Shown: positions 55,189-64,000 of the stretch, in pieces
Numbering within the stretch: position 1 is the first letter of the stretch
Layout: every line of letters starts with the position of its first letter
Assembly (NCBI RefSeq): GCF_000516985.1
Contig: NW_006917095.1
Location: 2,857,077 to 2,921,076 of the forward strand
DNA from: Pestalotiopsis fici W106-1
Lineage: Eukaryota; Ascomycota; Sordariomycetes; Amphisphaeriales; Sporocadaceae
DNA: 64,000 bases
Direction of reading: 5' to 3'
Made by a program: the position numbers and the translations under genes
Notes under the pieces: model-generated
The model's database searches: none
Told to the model about the DNA's origin: nothing
The model's input: only the letters and a program-made list of their open reading frames with translations

Positions 55189-57116
55189 CTAAATCTGACA
55201 GAGCTTACCCGAGTCCATGTCATAGTCCCAAAACTCACTATCTACGCCACTCCAGACAAACAGAGTGTAAGTAGGATCAAACTCTCGCTTGATCTGGACT
55301 AGCCTGTCGTACGAGGAGCCGTAGAAATCGTGCTTCCACTCTGTGTTGAACGGGTTGGCCTCATTCATATAAGCGCCAGTCTCGGGTGCCCACTCGCGGA
55401 AGACGGCCTCCTTGTTCACATCCAGCCACTCGGCCGCTGCCTGCAAAGCCATGCGCGGGGTGTTGGCGTCCGTGTCGACATTGGCACCGCCGTGGAGAAT
55501 GTGCAGATAAACGTCGCGCCAGACAGGATTGACGGCACCGCGCCTGTTCTCTGGGACATTCCGTGGTCCAGGTCCTCCTTGTAGACCAACAGTGAGCATG
55601 GACCCGTTACCGCTCTGGGAAGCCATGGCGCGTTGAAAGTAGGAAGCCACATCAGATACCGCAAGGTCGCCGAGTTGACCACGACCGATCAAGCGGCTTG
55701 CGGTCAAGCTGACTTGGCCGGCAGAGCTCGGAGATGAGTTCATGGACAGAAAGAACTCTGTGTAGTTGCTGCTGCTGGAGGAGTTGCTAAATGTTAGCGA
55801 AATGAGACGAGAGTCGCCGACAGCCGACAAGATATCATATTCGACAGTTGACAGAAGATCATCCATAGCCTCCGTGGTCATGTTGAGTGCCCAAAAGTTG
55901 AAGCTCGCCAGAACTCCAGGAATGGGTTCGGATAGTCCAAGGATGCTATTTCCCGACAGTCCAGTAAAGGCAGCACCACTACCGGCGATGCCTTGATCCA
56001 TGATGTCAGGGAAGCTTGACATGAGTTGTGACAACGCAATCCATGTGGCATTCACAGTGGCATCACTATAGTCGGACATGTTGGCGGCCATAATGCTCAC
56101 ACTAGATGCAGCAATATTCGCTGGAGTAGGATAGGTTAAAATGACGTATTCCGTCACCACTCCATACTGACCGCCACCTCCGCCTCGAACGGCCCAGAAG
56201 AGGTCCTGGTTTTGCACGGAATTGCAAACCAGGATATTGCCAGCGACAGTAGCCACTGTGACCTGGAGCAGCTGGTCAGCGGCTAGTCCGTACGTACTGG
56301 ATAGTGGACCATGGCCTCCTCCCTGAATGTAGCCACCCAAGCCGACGGTTCGATCGACACCGCTGGTTACGATGCGGTCGTAATTTAGAGAGTACAGTAG
56401 TGCTTCTCCCCAATTGTTACCACTTCCTGTTACGAGGACTTGAGCTGTCTCGTTAGCCCCCGGAACCAACCAGGAGTTGTTAATCTCGAGACCATTGAAA
56501 TGGCGTGTCCAAATGGACAGAGAGAAAGCGCCGGTTGATCTGCTTTGATATTAGGTCTTCTTGCCTCAGCAGACGGCATTGGTCCAAAGATGACATACCG
56601 TCCATTTAGATCGTGGCCAGTGCCCTTGACTACCACGCGAACATTTCGATCCGAAGCCCACTTGAGGGCAGTGGCAACTTGTTCTGCAGTAGTTGCATTA
56701 ACCACATAACTCGGATATCCACCAATGTGACAGCCCGCAGCAGGATCGTAGCCGGTCGCGTTGGGTGGGAGGCAAGAATTGTTCGCCCAGATGGGATAAT
56801 CGATGGATTCGGGCTGATCCGAGTGAAAGTAAGAGTAGCCCCATCCAAACGACACATCATCGCAGGAGTCGGAAGCACCAAAAGGGTTTCCAGCATAACA
56901 GGACGACGCGATCGGGATGGTGGAGATCAGTGCACCGTCGATGGAGCTGTTCAAGCTCTGCCAGTCCGTGATTGAAGGCCAATCGGGATCACTGGGTGTC
57001 ACTTTGCAGCGAGGCAAGGCAGAGTAAGGCGTGGAGGTGTTGCTGCAATTGGAAGCGGCGGCTGCGACTCCAAGAAATGCGCCCGCCAAAAGCGAGGAAG
57101 CCTGAAGGCTGAACAT
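55189..57116 (-). CDS. Secreted FAD-linked oxidase with BBE domain
   Basis: Two exons: 57116-56599 and 56539-55189 (622 residues). The 59-nt intron has GTATGT and GCAG ends and splits the Arg codon of HDLNGR. The family oxidises small molecules (sugars, alkaloid-type or polyketide intermediates) using a covalently held FAD. A signal peptide is clear at 1-21 (MFSLQASSLLAGAFLGVAAA). The FAD-binding domain contains VVVKGTGHDLNGR (His168), the GGYIQGGGHGPLSSTYGLAAD loop and the AVRGGGGGQYGVVTEYV segment. The C-terminal berberine-bridge-enzyme module includes YMNEANPFNTEWKHDFYG and the closing helix. Many Asn-x-Ser/Thr sequons fit secretion. A TATA-like element lies about 100 bases upstream. An upstream in-frame ATG at 57143 would hide the signal peptide and was rejected. 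In fungi such enzymes often sit in metabolite clusters, but no synthase is nearby. Confidence 0.92.
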
Positions 57117-57213
57117 GGTGCCGAGACAAGATCTTGCAACCACGATCGAGTGTGCCCTTGTACCAGTTGAGGGATCTGCTTCCTAACGCGTCCATGATGG
57201 GCTCTTGTTCAGA

Positions 57214-57225
57214 TATATATATATA
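57214..57225 (-). promoter_or_regulatory. TATA-like (TA)6 element of the FAD oxidase gene
   Basis: Six TA units lie about 98 bases upstream of the oxidase start codon. The position fits a TATA box with a short leader. Confidence 0.4.
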
Positions 57226-58427
57226 TGAAAATGTTTCCGTTTGCAGCACGGGTGTAGCGGCCATGTGCGGCGAAGTCAGTGGAGTCGCGGGCTGCTGTCC
57301 TCGCCGAGAAATAAGAAACTGCTGGGACTATGGCTCTCCGCATTCGATACGAAAAATCAACATTTCGACATTGGTCAATTAGTGGTGGCCTAGCGAATAT
57401 TCGATTACCTATATCTCGGCGCATGTATGTGGAACACGGTCGTATATACCACACACAAGGTACAGAGGGGAGGACTGGCCTATACAGCATTGAAAAAGGC
57501 TCCAGCGCGCACACCATAATTTTACGACAGCTTCGCCTTGATGACATCACAAAGCGCGGCAATTGTTCAATGTTACAGGGAACCTGTGCTATTCTTCACT
57601 CTTAAGAGCCGTTGTGAAGGGGTCTCCTTTCCATCCAATTTGGCCGAGCCCAAGTTGCATTTGATCATCCGGGGGGAGGCTTAGCGACTATTCGGGAATG
57701 CGTAAAATATCTTATTGGGTGCTCAAATCGGACAACCCCACTTGTATTATAATAACGGCAGTGGATGATGGGGACCTGGTAGGCTAGGAGAAATGGGGCT
57801 ATCCATGTGCAAAGGCTAGCAAAATGGCTACTGCCTGATGGAAAAAAAATAAGCTCATCTTCGGCCATGGATGAAATTGTGTTCTAAGAGTTACTGAACG
57901 GGCACTTTCAAGAGACATGCCTCGTAGGTCATCATCTCGAATCTTGTAGCATTCCGAGAACGGACAGCCTGGGTCTTTGCCCGTGCATCATCACCTTGAG
58001 CACTGCCTTTGCGATAACCCAACACTTGTCTGTCCCATAACTACCAAGACCAGCGACAATTCATTCGCTCTTCGTATAGGATCAATTGGTTACAACCAGA
58101 TGGACGTTTTGTGCACAAACTGGAACTCAGCCACAATGTACCATTAGGTGACCAATGCAGTGCCATATCCTCGCTATTCGTCAGCTCGGAATCGGTCGAC
58201 CTGGTCCCGCAGCTTTCAATATACGTTGTGCGGAGGAGAGTCTTATAAAAGTCCAGACTGAACTCAATGGCATATATGTTTCGTCGGAAGTAAAGTCATG
58301 TGCGAAACATAACTATTCCCGTTCCAGCTTTCAAAAGCGACGAATTTTTGGCATTCTGCAGGACATGATGTCGGCCTCTGTAGGCGAGGTCTTGATGCTC
58401 CGGGGTGGCTCGGAGCCTACTGGTCGA

Positions 58428-58688
58428 TTATCGGATACGATGCTGCAGAGTAGCAGTAACCCTCTGCCAGGCATCCTCTGTTGCAGTAGCGCTCGGCTGG
58501 CTGGAAGCTGGCATTGGAAGATTGTGCTTGCGAGTATTGGCGTCTGAACTGCCCCAGGCCTCTTCAAATGGCTGTATGGACGTCTCTTGTGGCGATGAGG
58601 TCAGTGACATTTTCTTCCCGGTCTCATAGACTGTAGGGTCATGCTGCGGGACGACACCATCTTGTAGGTTTTGAGAACTTATATCCAT
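58428..58688 (-). other. Small coding-like frame, unknown
   Basis: A frame of 86 codons with coding-like composition (Ser, Pro, Thr, Glu) and a plausible start MDISSQNLQDGVVPQ. There is no recognised domain, and it could be a relic or chance frame. Confidence 0.2.
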
Positions 58689-59463
58689 TACTGCTCGAAC
58701 TAGTGGGGGACGCCTTGGCTTTTAATACGGGTCGGTCCTACGATACTCGAGATCTAAATGCTTTCAAGGGTCAATCGAACAGGGCCCAGCCGAATTTCTT
58801 GGCGAGATCCGAGATAGCAGCGCAAGCGACTTTACAGGAACACACACACAATAGCTCTCGGAAGCCAGATCGCTATCGCCGCAGGGGTGTGGAGTGGAGA
58901 CTATGAGGCCGCCGCCTGGGCGATAACCAAGACTTTACAAAAGTGACTATGTACGAATATGGCAAAAAAGTGCGGCTAATGTCCAGTCATTCGTCAATTC
59001 ATCCACGATTCCATTCTACTCCCCCGGCATCAATCGTTAGTCAGCTGGTCTATCGTGGGGTAATGTATAGTCTAGACACAACTTGGCTACCAGGAACAAG
59101 CATTGCTGCTAATATCAGCTGGAACCTTTCCTGCCTTATCTCGTAATGCAGCTAAGAGGAGCACAAGAATTGCATACCGCCTTGTGGCATGGCTCGGGTA
59201 TTCCTAACGGATTTGTTTGTGTTGCACTCACGCGCTTCCAATCCGGCACGACAAGTCCAATCTACGGGCGTGGGGCAAATGCTTATTCCCTTATCTTTAG
59301 ATGAGCCAGTGTTCAAAGGCTCTGCGACGAGCCGTTGCTCAAAACTTCTTGCATAGCTTGGCACTTTTGTTGTTCGTTCCTGGTCACGTTGTCACCTCTG
59401 AGTAGATTGTGACTTGACGCACCCAGGAATTACTCCGACTGAAGAAAACAAGCACGACCGAAA

Positions 59464-61774
59464 ATGGCGAACAACGACGTGTCGGTGGTGTCTGCCGCCA
59501 TCAACCACCATCCCCATGAGACCAAGCCCGCGCTCCTGGACGAGGTCATTGCAAAGCACGATGAAGCAAGCGTCGATGCGGACGACTTTACCCTCATGCT
59601 CATGGGGAAGAAACCCGAGATGAAGAGAGTATACAACTTTTGGACACGTTAGTTGCACCGACTACGCTGTGGAATTTGGGAAGAACGCAATTGGCTGAGT
59701 TTAGCTTGCTAACATTCTACTAGTGTGTGCGTACCAGATCATGATGTGTGCCACCTGGTCCTGCACTGTTGTGCTCTACGGTACTATATTTGACATTGGA
59801 GGTCCAGTCGGTCTCTTGTATGGAACGTGAGTCTTATTACCAATCCGTATCAAATTACGAATCAAGCTGACCGATGTCTTTCTTCGATCAAAAAAGCGTA
59901 GTGGTTGCCATCGGACAGACGCTTCTCATGGCGTCCCTAGCCGAGTATTGCGGCATATGGCCCACGGCAGGCGGCCAGCAATACTATGTGCAGGTTCTCG
60001 CGAGCCCTCGTTGGCGTCCATTGCTTTCCTATCTGGTCGGATGGGGCCTTATAGTGGCGGAGATGTCAGTCAGCGCCTCGTGCGCCCTGAATAATGCTGA
60101 TATCATATCTTCTTTTGTTTCTATACTGTACCCTGATCTCGAGTGGAAGGTGAAACTGGCCCTGGACTGGAGATTCTTTCTGCAAATCAAGACTTGATCT
60201 GCTAATACTGTCTCACCTAGGCTTGGATGACGTTCGTGGTTTACCTTCCCATGATCATCGTTCCGTTGCTCATGAACATAAATGCCTCGATGCTACCCGC
60301 TTACAGTTCATTCGGCGCAGTCCTCACCGTCGTGGGTTTTGTGGCATATGCCATTACTTTTCTTGCCATGGCTCCCAAGTCTGATGCATCATTTGTGTTT
60401 ACTACTTTCCTCAATAACACAGGATACAAAAGCTCAGGGTGGGTGTTCATCATGGCTTGTTACAACTCCATGTATGGGTTATATGGAACCGATTCGATGA
60501 TGCACGTGGTAGAAGAGATGAGGGACGCCGCCAAGGATGCACCGGTATGTTCACTCACTGCCTCGATTCTGTCCGTGGATAGGCATCATAGGAATACTTG
60601 CTAATTATAATGGCCATAATTGAAGCGCGCCATGGTTTGGTCCATGGTATTTGCCAGCGTTACAGCGATCGCGTCAGATCTCATCTTGCTCTTCTGCTGC
60701 GGCGACTATGAAGCCTACGCGGAAGCACTGTAAGTTTCAACACCTAGTCAACCCTACCTAAACTTTTGACGCAGATAACTAAATTGATCTCGATTTCTAG
60801 GTCACCATATGTGGCTTGGTTCATCGATGTGACAGGTAGCATATATGGTGGTGGGTTGTGGGTAGTGATTCTTTTCTGTCTCAACAACGTAAGATCCCTG
60901 TACCCAAGCGATACTTTATAGCATCGTGCTGACCCATCGATCTTCAATAGTTGCTCATATGTGTCGGAATTATGTCATCCTGCTCAAGACTAGGCTGGAG
61001 AATGGCCCAAGACCGAGCTTTTCCATACTCTGAATGGCTGGCCCAACTGCATCCTCGGTTTGGCATTCCCCTCAATATGATGCTACTCGTCTTTGCCGCA
61101 GAAATTGTTGTCGGTATGATGTTCCTATTCACCGAACATTCAATCATCCTCTTTTTACTCGGGTATCTTTTCCCTTTGAGGGCAACTCGGCTAATTCCTG
61201 CAACAGGTCTTATATCCCTCGGGAGCGACCTAGCATTCTACGCCATTGTTAGCGGAAGTGGTGTCTTCTTCCAACTGGCCTATGCAACACCAATTATAGC
61301 TGTACGTGAAAACCCGAAGCCTTCTTCTCTGTGCTGCCTTGTGCTTACGTGGGATTGCAGGTGCTCATACGAGGTCGAGAAATTTTACCCCCGCGGCCGC
61401 ACTTTGACCTGGGCCGATGGGGCCTTATCATCAACTATATATCAGTCTTCTGGGCTGTTCTAATGGTGTTCATGTATTTGTAAGTGTGAAACTGCTGTTG
61501 GAAAATCTGAATGCCATGGGAAGTCACTGATACGTACTATTTCAGGTTTCCATTGTACATTCCGGTCGACGAGGACAACCTGGGCAACATGAATTGGGCC
61601 ATCATCATTGTTGGAGCGGAAGTCATCTTTTCTGTGGGCTACTGGTTCTACGCAGCCCGATACAAATACATGAAAGACACCATTAGTCCGGTTGACGGTT
61701 CGGTTGCAGTCATAGACGGCGAAACACCTTCTATAGAGCCAACGGAGATCATCGTATCCCCCAAGAGCGATTAG
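59464..61774 (+). CDS. Amino-acid/choline-type permease (APC superfamily), intron defect
   Basis: Nine exons in my model: 59464-59647, 59724-59826, 59897-60149, 60221-60544, 60626-60729, 60801-60888, 60951-61301, 61361-61479 and 61546-61774 (584 residues). It is a plasma-membrane importer of the fungal GABA/choline/amino-acid permease family, with about 12 helices. Family signatures: the N-terminal tail, YGTIFDIGGPVGLLYG, SLAEYCGIWPTAGGQQYY, ASCALNNADIISSF, MYGLYGTDSMMHVVEEMRDA, MAQDRAFPYSEWL and the C-terminal helix pair before SPKSD. In exon 7 the family predicts an intron directly after FLLG, but the sequence has one G too many: splicing at the GTATCT donor (61163) and the CAG at 61206 removes 44 nt and shifts frame, while retention keeps frame and adds 15 residues. 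I model retention. Splicing instead to a later AG at 61225 would keep frame but delete the conserved LISLGS. Confidence 0.85.
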
Positions 61775-61856
61775 CGCTATGAAGAAGATGAAGTCAATAC
61801 CCCAACATTTCCATATGAGTGGTAATAGACTCACTTGGGTAGAAAGTCTGACACTG

Positions 61857-62805
61857 CTAGGCCCTAAGAAAATCAAGATCTGCGCCTTCCTCGGCTTGAT
61901 TGACCGTTCTCATGTATAGTCCTCTGTAACCTCGTGTGGCTTCTCGACTCATCCATGGCGCATCCGCGGTTTTGAGTTCCTCCATTCTCTTGGCCTGTCG
62001 TTTATCAATTTCTTCAGAGGAAAGATTCACGTTGATGGATCTGCTGTCAAGATCACAAGTAACAATATCACCAGTTTCGATGATGCCCAAAACAGACTTT
62101 GGATCAGCGGCTTCAGGCGACACGTGGAGGATAATGGTGCCTCCAGCCGTTCCGCTCATGCGTCCATCTGATATCCGCAGCATATCCATCACGCCCTGGG
62201 AGCTCAATTTTCGAGGGATGGGGATGACACCCGCCTCAGGCATTCCGGGGTTTCCGATAGGGCCGATATTCTTTAGGACGAGCACATCGTCTGCAGTAAC
62301 GTCCAAATGGGGATCATCTATGCGTGCGGCCAGATCTGCCGAGTTGGCAAAAACGACGGCACGCCCAGAATGCTTTAGTAGTCGTCTTACTTTGGAAGCG
62401 CTTGCCTTGATGACACAACCACCTGGTGCCAGATTTCCCCTAAGCACGGCCAGAGACGATGCTGGGTAAAGCGGCTCGTCAAAAGGTCGTACAATGCTTA
62501 AGTCTGTAGGAATTGACAAGATTGTTGCTGATGCTAGTTCTTGTCCGAGTGTCCGCCCAGTGATGGTCATGGCGTCAAGGTATAGCAAAGATTTCAGCTC
62601 GCGCAAAAGTACAGACATGCCACCTGAATGGAAACACCAGCATCTTATCGGCCTTTGAAAGTGGTACAACTGAGGATACGCACCCGAGTTGTGAAAATCC
62701 GTCATGTAGTTCTCTCCACTCGTTTTCAAGTCTACCAAAAGAGGCGTCTTGCGTCCAATCTCGTCAATGCTGGACAAGGTGATGAAGTGACGAGCTCACC
62801 GACAG
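61857..62805 (-). pseudogene. C-terminal half of an IlvD/Edd-family dehydratase (5' truncated)
   Basis: The family comprises dihydroxy-acid and sugar-acid dehydratases of about 600 residues with an Fe-S cluster. Only the last 300 residues or so are here: IGRKTPLLVDLKTSGENYM, TDFHNSGGMSVLL, DAMTITGRTLGQEL, GPIGNPGMPEAGVIPIP, SDGRMSGTAGGTIILHVSPEAA and a normal C-terminus with GYRGLYMRTVNQAEEGADLD. A 60-nt intron (62683-62624, GTGCGT and CAG) is intact and in frame. The N-terminal half with the cluster cysteines is absent, so a working enzyme is not encoded. At about 62.80 kb the frame runs into the remnant of a ketopantoate-reductase-like gene in another frame. The good condition of the remaining frame implies a recent event. 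Sequence is closest to the sugar-acid dehydratase branch by memory, but this is not certain. Confidence 0.75.
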
Positions 62806-63178
62806 TAGGCGGGACGTCGGCAATGTGCTTTGTGGTGACTAGGACAAAGTCAACTGGCTTCAGCTTCACGGCAGCAACATTAGGGATTGTATTTCGAACC
62901 TTGAGCGCGAACAATTGTTAGAAGTGGACCCCAAGTTATGATTCAGGTTGGAAGGGAGGGTTAAGGTTGGACTTGTTGTGAGTTGATCTAAACCCCTTGA
63001 TGCCCTGTCCATGCTCTAGAGAGTCGATGCTGGTGACGTTCTTCATGATAGCTTCATGGCTGGATCGCAACGCCGCGGTCGCCTCGGCCTTGGCCCCGAT
63101 TTCTAGAGCATAGATAGTCATGGTACCGACACCTCCAGTTCCAATAATGAGGACCCGGGCCTTTGATTCTGCCACCAT
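62806..63178 (-). pseudogene. N-terminal part of a ketopantoate-reductase-like gene (3' truncated)
   Basis: The frame from the ATG at 63178 gives MVAESKARVLIIGTGGVGTM, the GxGxxG nucleotide-binding start of the PanE/ApbA family, and runs to SLEHGQGIKGFRSTHN. After a gap of about 70 nt the family resumes in VRNTIPNVAAVKLKPVDFVL and TTKHIADVPPTVGEL, then stops matching. The gap has an acceptor (CTCAAG) but no phase-compatible GT donor, so splicing is probably broken. The rest of the gene, some 200 codons including the catalytic Lys/Glu region, is missing; dehydratase sequence follows in a different frame. PanE-type reductases in fungi are often not true ketopantoate reductases but act in secondary or sugar metabolism. 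Confidence 0.7.
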
Positions 63179-63841
63179 TTTGACGAATTTGTCAAGTAAT
63201 TATGTCAAATAATCTTGCAATGTCACGAATTGGGTGCTGTCTGAGCAAGGGAGTTTGCAAAAACGAATGAATAACTACCACCCATTTCTTTTGCTCATGA
63301 AGCTCAAGTGCTATATATTTAGTATACATACAGGCTGGGAGTACAAATTTCCACCGCTCAATCATTACATGGGCCTCGGTATCGGAGCTGACTACTAGGT
63401 ATTTCTCTTTGGCAGGGTGGGAACCCACTACTATACAACATAGAGGTGTCGCCGTCCCCTTCCTATGCTTTCTCGTGGATCCACAACCCCCGGCTCCTTA
63501 TATGCCTGGCTAACTCGACATCTTCTCTGGTGTATACTAGCTAGGCGTTGATCAAACAATCTTGTGCGTTTCTGATATTTTCGTTCGTGAAGCCGCCGTG
63601 GCCGAGAACTTACTTCCCTTACCCCAGAGTTCCAACTTGCAAACCTTGGCATAAGAGCTGAGGGTCATTGTAATAAAAAGAATTCTGCCACAGAACATGC
63701 AGATGCATAAGAAATGTTATCCATTATTTGACAATCATGACAGATCATGACTTGTGCCTGATAGCTTTGAGAATTTGCCCACAGTATCTCGTAATATATG
63801 CTTTGGTTCCAGTTTGGTGAATTTACTGCCTAATTTGGTGC
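63179..63841. other. Intergenic region near the right edge
   Basis: About 660 bases upstream of the panE-like remnant. The small frames at 63192-63428 and 63431-63652 have no protein features. Nothing else recognised. Confidence 0.4.
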
Positions 63842-64000
63842 TTACATTGCCTCGTTGATGAATCGTATCTTTCCGCGACAGAAGCCACTGACTGCAGAAC
63901 TCAACCAAACATGCTCACCCTCGAGCACGTCTCTGATGAGAACCACGCTTTCCTGCACATCGATATTTTCCAAGGCCCACCGTCGTGATACACCAATCTT
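63842..64000 (-). CDS. Possible 3' end of a gene running off the window
   Basis: A minus-strand frame is open from the window edge for 52 codons to TAA at 63842. The part nearest the edge reads RRWALENIDVQESVVLIRD and has coding-like codon use; a GTGAGC donor occurs right after VLEG, so the true exon may end at about 63917. No family recognised. Confidence 0.3.
   Translation of the reverse strand, partial: KIGVSRRWALENIDVQESVVLIRDVLEGEHVWLSSAVSGFCRGKIRFINEAM

Larger units (their letters stand above)
57117..59463. other. Divergent intergenic region between FAD oxidase and permease
   Basis: 2.3 kb holding the promoters of the two divergent genes. A minus-strand frame of 86 codons at 58428-58688 (beginning MDISSQNLQDGV) has a protein-like Ser/Pro/Gln composition but matches nothing I know and lacks supporting splice partners. 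No repeats or RNA genes were seen. Confidence 0.4.

Noticed and set aside
63590..63660. GCCGCCGTGGCCGAG, like the 5' end of a Ser/Leu tRNA
   Set aside because: The D loop does not continue and no matching acceptor 3' strand or T arm follows.
1..64000. CRISPR arrays, bacterial operons, prophage or rRNA genes
   Set aside because: No spaced direct repeats, ribosome-binding-site pattern or rRNA signature; the DNA is fungal nuclear with spliceosomal introns.

Overview
The window is nuclear DNA of a filamentous ascomycete, most likely a sordariomycete; I cannot name the genus from sequence alone. Genes are interrupted by short spliceosomal introns (mostly 44-120 nt) with GT-AG ends, and several encode fungus-specific families: PacC, PTH11-like rhodopsin-domain membrane proteins, AIM6, MRH4 and a Ras-association/PH protein. 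For every multi-exon gene I list, the exon lengths sum to a multiple of three and the joined reading frame matches its family across each junction. This was checked by hand.

Left part (1-16 kb): a truncated hypothetical gene at the edge, the mitochondrial DEAD-box helicase MRH4, a disordered nuclear protein with a KEN box and a sororin-like C-terminus, the TOR-pathway regulator TIP41, the pH regulator PacC with an unusually rich field of PacC-type sites upstream, and a SET/MYND methyltransferase-like protein. This is mostly housekeeping and regulation. A 5.7 kb gene-poor stretch with microsatellites follows.

Middle part (21-49 kb): a PTH11-like rhodopsin-domain protein, an intron-containing tRNA-Met(CAU), the tRNA-splicing enzyme TPT1, a large serine/threonine-rich hypothetical protein, a seven-exon sugar transporter, a second kind of multi-pass membrane protein, a decayed coding tract, a small acidic protein, a second PTH11-like gene and an RA-PH protein resembling the MRL (Mig10/RIAM/lamellipodin) layout. 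Long intergenic gaps (up to 4.5 kb) separate them.

Right part (50-64 kb): a MAT2B/RmlD-like reductase, the AIM6 phosphodiesterase-like protein, a secreted berberine-bridge-type FAD oxidase, an amino-acid/choline-type permease with a damaged or non-canonical intron, and a striking junction in which the 5' part of a ketopantoate-reductase-like gene is joined out of frame to the 3' half of an IlvD/Edd-type dehydratase gene. This end looks like a small-molecule uptake and catabolism locus that has lost material. No transposon, CRISPR array, rRNA gene or biosynthetic megasynthase was seen. I found no convincing wholly new system; the best leads are the PacC-site array, the panE/ilvD junction, the sororin-like candidate and the enzyme/substrate adjacency of TPT1 and an intron-bearing tRNA.
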